DNA of 64,000 bases from G965267335 sp965267335 (GTDB lineage: Bacteria > Bacteroidota > Bacteroidia > Cytophagales > JAAEPT01): contig OZ253953.1 in the NCBI GenBank assembly GCA_965267335.1, forward strand, positions 992,001 to 1,056,000, written 5' to 3'. Positions within the stretch are counted from its first letter, which is position 1, and each line of letters starts with the position of its first letter. Below are positions 8,530 to 19,300 of the stretch, piece after piece. Both the position numbers and the translations under genes were made by a program. The notes under the pieces were generated by a model, which had not been told where the DNA came from, did no database searches, and saw nothing but the letters and a program-made list of their open reading frames with translations.

Positions 8530-10125
8530 ATGTTACACAGAAATTTATTACTCCTTTGGGGCCTTTTATCAATTGGATTGGTAACCACTGACGTATATGC
8601 CCAGAGCAAATCGCAATTACTCGAAATGGAAAAAGAGGCGAGAGAGTATTTTGCTGAGCATGATTTTTCCAGAGCTTTGCCGATTTATGAAAAGCTCAAT
8701 ATGGCTAAGCCAGGCCAGAGCGAATTCATGTATCCTTTAGGTGTGTGCCTTTTAGAATACGACAAAGGCCGATCTTTGAAATTTTTCAGAAACTGCTTAA
8801 AAGACACACTAAAATTACCAGACCGACTCCTGGCTTATGTAGGAGAAGCTTATCACCGTCACCATGAAATGGACAGTGCCCTCAAATACTTTCATCAATA
8901 TGAACAAAAGCTTAAAGAACGAAAACAGAACAAAAAAATCCGTGCAGAAATCTATGAACTTCAGAGACAAATTTCAGCTTGTGAGATTGGTAAAGAATTG
9001 ATGAGGAATAAAGATGAGATAGAAATTAATAATCTTGGGGGCAATATTAATTCCAAATACAATGAGTATGCTCCAGTCCTGGCCGTGGATGAAAAGGTTC
9101 TCATTTTTACCTCTGGTCGACCCAAGGAGAATAGTGATGATGCTTCTCACGATGAAGATTTATTTATTTGCTTTAAGAAGGAAAATGGGCAATGGACAGA
9201 TCCTGTAAGGATGGATTCAAAGGTGAATACGACAGATCATGATGCAAGTATTTCTCTCTCTGCAGATGGGCAGAAACTTTTGATATATCGCTACGCCCAC
9301 AACAATTTCCTTCATCAATCAGGTGATATCTTTATGTCAGAACTGGATGGATCTAGTTGGTCGGAAGCGCAAAAATTAGGTGATTTTATCAACAGTCCTT
9401 CCTGGGAATCCAGCGCAAGTTTTTCGGCAGATGAAAACCAGATTTTCTTTACCAGCGATAGAAAAGGGGGACAGGGAGGAACAGACATTTATGTGGTACG
9501 AAAATTTATGTCAGGTATCTGGGCTGAACCCGAAAATCTTGGAAATGTAATAAATACACAATATGATGAGGAGTCCCCTTTTATACATCCGGATGGGAGA
9601 ACATTGTATTTCAGTTCCAATGGCCATAGGACAATGGGTGGGTACGATATTTTTAAATCAGTGTATGATGAAGATAGTAAAACATGGAGTGAGCCCGAAA
9701 ATTTGGGGTATCCCATAAATACAGCGCATGATGACCTCCATTTTCAATTGTCAGCTGATGGTAGAAGAATTTATTTCGCTTCAGTAAGAGAAGAAAGCTA
9801 TGGTGGTTTGGATTTATACTCTGCGGAAGTAGAGAAGAATGAAGCAAACCTTACTGTAGTAAAGGGTTTTGTAATTAATTCCTCCACTCATGCTCCTATT
9901 TCGGCTGAAATCACCGTCACCTCCAATAATGAATTGGTTGGGAAGTATGTGGCCAATTCGGAGACCGGAAAATATCTCATTGTGCTGAAGCAAGGTAAAA
10001 AGTATCATGTTAACGTAAAAAGTGCCGATTACGTAGAGGAAAAAATTGAGTTTGATCTTAGCGATTCCAGGACTTTTGAAGAGATAAACAGAAATATAGG
10101 TCTTCAACCTGTTACTAAGCCGTAA
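8530..10125 (+). CDS. TPR - PD40 propeller - carboxypeptidase-regulatory protein (PorE-like, no OmpA domain)
   Basis: The 531-residue exported protein has a signal peptide ending near VYAQS, TPR-like helices (about 30-140), and then five PD40/WD40-like blades (about 165-440). Examples of the blades are SADENQIFFTSDRKGGQGG and HPDGRTLYFSSNG. A carboxypeptidase-regulatory-like domain follows (about 443-531, GFVINSSTHAPISAEITV). This is the domain order of PorE, the periplasmic T9SS protein that links the machine to peptidoglycan, but the C-terminal OmpA-like domain is absent. It probably works at the inner face of the outer membrane with the divergent PorP/SprF protein and the giant adhesin downstream. 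Substrates are unknown. Confidence 0.82.
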   Translation: MLHRNLLLLWGLLSIGLVTTDVYAQSKSQLLEMEKEAREYFAEHDFSRALPIYEKLNMAKPGQSEFMYPLGVCLLEYDKGRSLKFFRNCLKDTLKLPDRLLAYVGEAYHRHHEMDSALKYFHQYEQKLKERKQNKKIRAEIYELQRQISACEIGKELMRNKDEIEINNLGGNINSKYNEYAPVLAVDEKVLIFTSGRPKENSDDASHDEDLFICFKKENGQWTDPVRMDSKVNTTDHDASISLSADGQKLLIYRYAHNNFLHQSGDIFMSELDGSSWSEAQKLGDFINSPSWESSASFSADENQIFFTSDRKGGQGGTDIYVVRKFMSGIWAEPENLGNVINTQYDEESPFIHPDGRTLYFSSNGHRTMGGYDIFKSVYDEDSKTWSEPENLGYPINTAHDDLHFQLSADGRRIYFASVREESYGGLDLYSAEVEKNEANLTVVKGFVINSSTHAPISAEITVTSNNELVGKYVANSETGKYLIVLKQGKKYHVNVKSADYVEEKIEFDLSDSRTFEEINRNIGLQPVTKP

Positions 10126-10320
10126 CGGAATTTCCTATTTACGTAGGAAAATACTTTATATCAGAAACTTACCCTGTAAATTCTGTTTTTAAAGCGAGAC
10201 ATATTGGCCTAGGGTTATTTCTTAATTTTTGCTGCAAGGCATTAAAAAAATAATAAGGAATTGACTGAAACTCAGAATAGACGTACTATTAGGTTCACCT
10301 TTCAGGGTCTTACCACGAAG

Positions 10321-10365
10321 ATGAAAAAAGGAGGAAGTTATTCCTTGTTAGCGGCTTGCTAACAA
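10321..10365 (+). promoter_or_regulatory. Candidate leader ORF and hairpin before the giant adhesin
   Basis: In the 272-bp gap before the adhesin, a 13-codon frame (MKKGGSYSLLAAC, 10321-10362) has its own purine-rich sequence. It ends with its stop inside a perfect 8-bp inverted repeat (TTGTTAGC, 5-nt loop, GCTAACAA; 10345-10365), 32 bp before the adhesin start. No T run follows, so it is not a standard terminator. It might control translation or RNA stability. The rest of the gap (10126-10320) holds only a weak 7-bp hairpin at 10131-10150 just after the previous gene; I see no convincing promoter. Confidence 0.35.
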
Positions 10366-10397
10366 ATTGAGCGATTTTTAAAATAAGGTAAGCAAAC

Positions 10398-13300
10398 ATG
10401 CGGAAAATTATTCGTGGGTTGCTAGTCGCGGTTATTGGACTAGTTGCCGGAATTAATCATTCATTCGCAGAAGGAACCAAACAGTTACGTCCTGATGCAG
10501 CTGACTGGGGTGATCTTCAGATTTTCGATCGTGGAAGACCATTCATGACTTATGGTTGTGCTGAAGAGGATCGCTTGCATATTCACGTCTGTCAACTGGG
10601 AGAAAAAATCTATTACGGGTTCAGGCAAGACAATAACGATGTCTACTATCGCATTCGTGACCCGTTGGGTAATATTGTAGTAGACAATGGGGCTGGGGCT
10701 GGGTTGCCAGTACCTCAGGTTGGAGAACAAGGTTTTATCGATACTTACAATGAAGCCGTCACCGGTCCACTGCAGGTTGCCGGGGCAGGTGGCTATGACG
10801 CATTATTATATACGCCCACCATGGTTGGGGATTATTATATTGAGTTTAATCCCAGAGATTCGGTCAATATTAACAATGTTAAAAGGGTATTTAAGTTTTT
10901 TGATATTACCGTTACCGATGCGTCTGATATACCAATCAATGGAAGGTTGTGGTCTAGGGAATGGGATGTTCAGTGTAATGGAGGGGCCAATAGATTTAGA
11001 GGAACATTTTTTATTTATGCCGATGATGGTATCGTCACATCTGTAGACCTAAACGGACTTCAACCATATGGTTTTACGGTTGCGGCTAATGAAAATGGGC
11101 TTATGAATACCGGTAACATAGATGTTGACCGTCAATCACAAAATGGGAATATTAACTTCCCTCAGTACAAGATTTTTCTTAATGACCCCGATTCTAATTG
11201 TTACCCTACCGGAACCTTCGGTGAGTTAACTGCACCTAGTTTTGTGACGGGTTGTGGAGAGTCCTTATGTATAAATATCGAAGTAGACAAAACGGGCACG
11301 GTTGAAATCATGCTCGATTTGAACGGTACCCAAGGCTATCAACCAGGAACCGAAGATGTAATAATAACTGCGGATGTAGTCGTGGGCTTGAACTGCGTGC
11401 CATGGAATGGTAGAAATGGCTTAGGAACTCCGGTGGCTAATCAACAGTTTATTTCGATGGAGGTAAATTATTTCAACGGGCTAACACATATTCCGCTGTT
11501 TGATATTGAGAATAATGACAGAGGATATATAGTTAGGCAAATCAGACCTGCTGGCCCAAGGCCTCCTGTTTTTTGGGATGACTCACAATTGCCTGGTGGG
11601 ACGCAAGAGATTAATAATGGCTGTTTGGATTCAACAGGCTGTCACCTTTGGCCATCTGGAAATTTTGGAAATGACAGAACCATTAATACCTGGTGGTATG
11701 CTAATGTAGTACGTGACTCTGCCTTTTTTGAATATGATAGCGCCAATGTTGCTGATGCCAATGTATTGAACGGATCTTCAGGTAGTAATGATACCGTCCT
11801 CTGTGATGGAGCCACTTCCATTGATCTCAATGGAGGTGTGGTTAATGCCACCGGAGGTGAGTGGACAGGTTCCGGAGGGGCATTCGATAACGATACTTCC
11901 TTAACAACAACATATACTTTTTCAGCCGGTGAGATAAGTGCTGGAGAGGCTACTCTTATATTGACAACAACAGGAAATGGCGATTGTCCCTTGGATCGAG
12001 ATACCATGGTTGTGACCCTGGCTCCGGTTCCAACTGTAAATGCTGGGCCAGATGATTTTGTTTGTGCCAATAATGCAAACATGAACTTTAACGGTTCTAT
12101 GAGTGGGGGATTGAGTTCATCCTGGTCAGGACAAGGAGGGGTATTTGCTCCGAACAATACGAATTTGAATATTACATACACTCCTTCTGCCAACGAGATA
12201 TCAGCCGGAATAACCTTTTTAACTCTTTGTGCGCAGGGACATAGCAGTTGCCCTCAAAGTTGTGATACAGTATTAGGGTTAATTACTCCGGCACCAGTTG
12301 TTGATGCGGGTGCAGACCAAATTGTTTGTGCGAATGGAGAAATATTGATAACCGGAGCTAATGGTGGAACAGCATCAAACGTCATGTGGACTGGTGGAGA
12401 TGGTAGCTTTAGTCCCGGGGCTAATGTTATTAATCCTACCTATACCCCAGGATCAAATGATATTTCATCAGGTTCGGTCACACTGACACTAACAGGTACT
12501 TTAGCAGGGTGTAACCCAGTTACTGATAATATGATATTAACAGTTACTCCAGCACCTACGGTTTATGCTGGAGCAGATGTTAATCGATGTGAAAACAGAC
12601 CTGATTATAGAATTGATGATGCAAGTTATACCGTAGCCACCGGCATCACCTGGACGACTTCAGGGACAGGTACCTTTAATAATCCTAATCGTGATAATCC
12701 TACTTATCGACCTTCCGATGATGATATTGCTCAGGGTATTCTGGGTACAGATGTAATAATCACGGCAACCACTACTGGTAACGGAATATGTAATGCTGTT
12801 AGTGATTCCTTGGTTTACTCTTTTAGAGAAGCACCGGTTGTTGATGCTGGTGTTGATCAAACTGTATGTGAAAATAATGCTACGGTGCAGTTGAATGGTA
12901 CGACCAATTGGACGGATATTCGTTGGCAATCATCGGATGGCAGTTTCATTCCCAATCGTAGGAGCCTGACTCCTCAATATGTTCCATCTGCCACTGAAAT
13001 TGCAGCAGGCAGTATGTATCTAGTCATGCAGAGTCACAATGAACAGGGTTGTAGAAGAGAGCGGGATACAATCAATATTACATTCTCCCCTGCACCTGTT
13101 GTTGATGCCGGACCCGATAGGGTGGTGTGCTCCAATGCTCCGACTGCTACTTTGTCGGGTAGTGTTACGATTGCAACGGGAGGCCAATGGTCCGGTGGTA
13201 ATGGAACTCATAGCGATATAAATGACCTTAATGAATCATATACGCTTTCTTCAACTGAGCTTTCAGCTGGAATTGTGAATTTGACCCTGACCAGCACTGG

Positions 13301-16300
13301 AAATGCGGATTGCAATGCCGAGACGGATCAGGTGACTATTACCGTAGACCCTGATCCGGAAGCCAATGCAGGTCCCGACCAGGTAGTTTGTGAGAACAAC
13401 CCTGAAATAACATTGGCGGGCTTGGTGCAGAATGCAACAGGAGGAACCTGGTCAGCAGGAGCAGGTACATTCGCACCAGGAGCTACAGACCTGGGGGCAA
13501 CGTATACACCAACCCAAGCTGAGATCAATTCGGGTTCCGTAACTTTTACCCTAACAACTACCGGTAATGGTAATTGTGGTGCTGAAACCGATCAGATGGT
13601 GGCTTCTTTTTCTTCTGCACCCACTGCCGATGCGGGTGCTGACGAAGTTTTGTGTGCCAATAATGCCAACTTATTTTTGAATGGTACTTTGTTGGATGGG
13701 ACTATCATTGCTGCTTCTGGTGGGGTATGGTCCACAACAGGGACGGGTACTTTTACACCTAGTGCTTCCGATCTTAATGCCAACTATGTGCCATCACAGG
13801 CTGATACAGGTGCCGGTTCCGTTATCTTGATTCTTGAAACTACCGGAAATGGTAATTGTCTTCCTGAAACTGATTCCGTGACGCTCTCTTATACCACGGC
13901 TCCCGGAGTTGATGCCGGACCAGATCAATCGGTATGTGAAGATAACCCTCAAGCCAATTTAAATGGAACGGTTACAGTGTCCACAGGAGGTATATGGACT
14001 GGAGGAAACGGTACATTTAATCCAAATGATACAACTCTCTCAACAGCCTATATACCTACTGGAACAGAAATCGATAATGGATTTGCAACACTGACGCTTA
14101 CATCTACCGGAAACGGTGACTGTAATGCAGAGGATGATAATATATTGATCACAATTACTCCAAGACCTGAGGTCAATGCTGGGCCCAATCAATCGGTCTG
14201 TGGTGCTACAACTATAATAAACCTGAATGGGTCAGTTTCTAATGCGACTGGAGGTGTATGGACTACATCCGGTACCGGGACTTTTTCCGCAAATGATTCT
14301 ACATTAAATGCACAATACATGGCAACGTCAGCTGATATTGCTTCGGGTTCAGTCACTTTGACCTTAACAAGTACAGGAAATGGACTTTGTAATCCTGTTA
14401 CAGATCAAATGACTATCACATTTACTCCAATACCTCAGGTAGATGCTGGTTCTGACGAAATTGTGTGTACCAATTCATTTCCGATCCAATTGGATGCTTC
14501 CGGAGGAGCCGGACAATGGTCTGGTGGTAGTGGTACTTTTACTCCAAACCAGTTTACACTAAACGCCACCTATCAGCCAAGTGCAGCTGAGATTACGGCA
14601 GGTACAGTTGGGCCATTGTCATATTGTACCTTTGTGAGTCCGGGTTGCCCCTCAATCTGTGATGACGTTTCTTTTACGATACCTACAGGTCCGTCTGTTA
14701 ATGCTGGCCCGGATCAAAACGTGTGTGCGGAGGGCCAAAGTATTAACCTCGCAGCCACATTTAGTAATGCAACAGGAATTCAATGGGCAACACAAGGTTC
14801 TGGTTCTTTTTCAGACTTGTTCGATGAAAATGCCACTTACGATTATTCCAACGCAGATATCAACAATGGGAGCATACGACTGATTATAACTACTACTGGA
14901 AACGGTTCTTGTGAAGCAGAAAAGGATACTGTCGATATAAGCATAACTCCAGGAGTTTTAGTAAATGCCGGTCCTGATCAAACCTTTTGTGCTAGTGCTG
15001 ATAGTGCCAATCTTTCCGGAATAGTTGTAAATGCCACAGGAGGCCAATGGACCTCACTTGGTAGCGGAGTTTTTGATCCATCCAATACAGATTTATCTGG
15101 TAAGTATGCATTTTCTGGAGCAGATATTACTGCAGGACAGGTAAGGATTGTTCTGGAGTCTACAGGCAATGGAATTTGTACTGTGCAGCGTGATACAGTG
15201 ACATTTACCTTTCAACCGGAACCTGTTGCTGACCCAGGAACGGATCATGTGGTATGTAAGGACACTAACAATATACCCCTCAGTGGTACTATTACCAATG
15301 CATTGGGTGGAGATTGGTCATCCAATGGAACTGGATATTTTGCCCCAAATGCCAGTACGTTAAATACATCATATTTTCCATCCTCCGCTGATACGAATGC
15401 GGGATCGGTAACTATTTACTTAGTATCCACTGGTAACGGACAATGTGCAGCCGACATAGATAGCCTTGAGATATCATTTACTCCAATACCTGAAGTTTCA
15501 GCCGGGAATGATGTAACAATTTGTGAAGATGCCGGTAGTTTGAACCTGACCGGGTTGATAAGTATTGCAACAGGGGGTGTATGGTCTACGACAGGTACGG
15601 GTACATTTTCTAATCCAAACGATTTAAATGCTACTTATACACCTTCAGCTTTAGATATTAATAATGGTGTAGTCGGACTAAATCTTGAAACTACCGGAAA
15701 TGGTGATTGCCAGACTTACGATGATAATATTATCCTGACGATTACCCCGGCACCGACAGCAGATGCGGGTATTGACCAGGTTATTTGTGATGACATAGAC
15801 ACAACGAATATATTCGGTCAAATAACCATTGCTCCGGGAGCGAGGTGGTTTTCAAGTGGTTCCGGTGTTTTTGATCCGGATAGCTTGAGTTTGCTTACAT
15901 CGTATGTACCATCCGTAGCTGATAAGTCATCATTATCAGTCGACCTTTATTTAGAAACTACGAATAACGGCCTCTGTAATCCAGCTGTAGATACATTGAA
16001 TATCACCTTTACACCGCTTCCTGTAGTTGATGCAGGACCCGACCAAACCGTATGCGAAGATACCTCCGCTGTACAACTCTCAGGAACAGTGACAAATGCT
16101 ACTGGCTCCGAGTGGAGGTCAGCTGGGAGTGGAGTTTTTAGTCCTTCCATTAATGATCTGAACGCTACTTATACCCCATCAGCTTCTGACATTGATTCGG
16201 GAAGTGTTGTGATTTATCTTGAGTCCACTGGAAACGGAGCTTGTTCCCCTGTAATCGATAGTATGGTCATTACAATCAATCCTGCACCTTCCGTTGATGC

Positions 16301-19300
16301 AGGTCTAAATCAATTTGTATGTTCCAATGCAGATAGTCTTCAACTGGATGGAAGTTATACGATTTCTGGGGGAGTCCAATGGACAACCAGCGGAACAGGA
16401 ACTTTTTCCCCATCGGATACAGATACAAACGCGGTATATATTCCCAGTACCGTTGATGATAATGTTGGTTTTGTTGTGTTGACTCTTACAACAACCGGAA
16501 ACGGTTTATGTAATGCTGTTACAAATCAGATGAGTATTTCGATTACCGAAGCTCCGGAAACTGATGCTGGTTCTGATCAAACAGTATGTGCTTCCAATAG
16601 TTTTGTAAGCCTGAACGGATCTATTAATCCGGGTTATGGTTATTCCTGGTCGGGAGGGTCCGGGACCTTTTTTAGTAACTCAACGAATGCGAGCCCGGAT
16701 TACTATCCAACAACAGCCGAAAAAACTTCCGGTTTAGTGAATTTGATCTTGAGTAGCACTGGAGGTAATGGTATTTGTCCTATGGAGTCGGATACTGTTT
16801 CACTAAACTTCGATGCAATTCCGGAGGTTTTGGCAGGGGCGGACACTAGTATGTGCGACAATCAGAGTAATATAAGCGTGTCTGGTACTTTTGGAAACGC
16901 AGGTGGAATAGTATGGACCACTTCAGATTCGGGATCTTTTTCTCCTTCAATAACCTCTTCAGTAATAAGTTATTTTCCCTCACCAGCTGCATTGCAGTCA
17001 GACTCAGTTGTTTTAACGATAAGTACTACAGGAAATGGGACTTGTCCGATAGCTTCGGATACTATTGTTATTTTTATTGATGAAGAACCAGTAGTTAGTG
17101 CCGGGCCTGATCAGACCTTATGTTCAGATTTTGACGGAGCTCAGCTGGACGGTACAATTACTAATGCAGGTGGGGCTTACTGGAGTTCTTCCGGTGGAGG
17201 TAACTTTGTGGCAGACTCTACAACCATAGATGCTATCTACAATGCTAGTGCGAGCGATTTAATATTTGGGGCAGTGAACCTTACGTTAACATCAACCGGC
17301 AATGGCTCTTGCAGTGCTGTCACCGATGTGATGCGAATAACAATAGACACAGAACCAACAGTAGATGCCGGTGATGACAAGTTGGTATGCACAAGTGCTG
17401 ATACAATAAATCTTACTGGCGTAATAACTAATGCAGGAGGAGGTTTTTGGGATGTTTTTGGTTCAGGTACTTTTGTTCCTGATAATAATTCAGCAGCGGT
17501 TCAATATGTTCCCTCTGCTGCGGATATAGCTGGAGATTCTTTATTGATGAGTCTGGTTACAACAGGAACAGGTGCTTGTAATCCTATTGAAGATAGAGTA
17601 ACCATTTACTTTGTTGACTCATCATTTGTCAATGCGGGAGTTGACCAAATCGTTTGTACAAACGACTATCCTGCCATATTGGGAGCAAATGGGTCTGTAG
17701 GTTATTGGCATAATGGTAGTGGAACATATAGTCCGGATACCTTGGCACAAAATGCACACTATACTCCTTCAGGAGCTGAGGAAGCAGCAGGTTTTGTTGA
17801 CCTTATTTATACATCGTTTGATGATGGAACCTGTCCGGTAGTAAGTGATACGGTAAGAGTCAATATACAGAACGGTCCAGAAGTCGATGCAGGAGCTGAT
17901 ATCACAATATGTGCGGATACTTCTGGTATTCAGCTATCACCAGTGTTTTCTAATGCTTCGGGATTAGGTTGGACCTCTGCAGGATCAGGAATATTTACAC
18001 CAGATACGGCAACAGCAAATGCTATATATGTGCCATCGGCCCAGGATATCTCTGATAGTGTGGTGACAATTCGAGTAGAAACAACGGGCAATGGAAGTTG
18101 CTCCAGTGATTTCGATCAATTAATCCTTTATATAAACCCAGCTCCGACAATTAGTGTGGGGGCAGACCAGTTATTATGCGCGGATGTTCCCACTATTGGT
18201 GTAAGCGGTCAGGTGAACAATGCTGGAGGTATTTTGTGGACGTCAACAGGAACAGGTTCTTTTGACAATAATACAATGACTGCAACAAACTATAATGTCA
18301 CGGGTGCCGATACAACTGCCGGAAGTATAGAAATTATCGGGGAGAGCACAGGAAATGGACTTTGTAGAACTGTTTATGATACAATCGTTATTGATTATCA
18401 AAGCGTTCCGGAAGTATCGATAACGTCTCCTCTATCGGTTTGTGAAGATACCTCTGCGGTACCCCTTACTTATAGTTTTAGTAATTCATCAGGAGTTTTG
18501 TTGAGTAGCACGGGTGGAGGAGTGTTCACGCCAGGGAGTACTGATCCAGCTGCGAGCTATGAGCTATCGGTATCTGATACAGCAAATGGCTTTGCCCGTA
18601 TTAGAATAGAAACTACCGGTAACGGAGTGTGCTCTTCTGCTGTTGATACCATTGAAATTAATATTGATGAGGTTCCAACAATCAATGTCGGGCCCGACCA
18701 GGAGATTTGCAGTACTAGTAATACAGTCAATTTATCCGCTTCATTTGGTAATACTACAGGAATGACTTGGAGTACTTCAGGAAGTGGGAATTTTGGCTCA
18801 TTAACTAATAGTACGACTACATACAACCTTTCAACTGCAGATCTTGCCAGTGGCTTCTTAACGCTAACAGGTACCAGCAATACGAATGGCGCCTGTGGAT
18901 CGGTAACTGATTTTATGACAATAGATGTTACACCAGCACCGACTGCAAATGCAGGACCCGACAACACAGTTTGTGCCAATGATTCGGTAGTGGAATTGAA
19001 TGGAAGTGTAAACGTTGTGGGGGTAGGATCTTGGACAACGAGCGGTTCTGGTACCTTTGATCCATCTAATACTACCCTGAGTACAGATTATATTCCATCA
19101 TCTGCAGATGTCAGTGCAGGGGTGGTTGAATTATATCTGACCTCCATGGCAAATGGGGTGTGTGCAGCTGATAGGGATACTATGCAGCTATTTATAATGC
19201 CGAGACCAGTTGTGAATCCAGGCCCTGATGAGACATACTGTTCTGATATAACATCTTTGTCATTGGCCGGATCCGTTATGAATGCAGGCGGAGGAGAGTG

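Noticed and set aside
11642..12193. A 183-codon frame on the minus strand, and similar minus-strand frames at 13328-13528, 14978-15169 and 18557-18979
   Set aside because: They lie inside the adhesin repeats, opposite a clearly coding frame, and arise from the repeat composition. They lack start context and homology.
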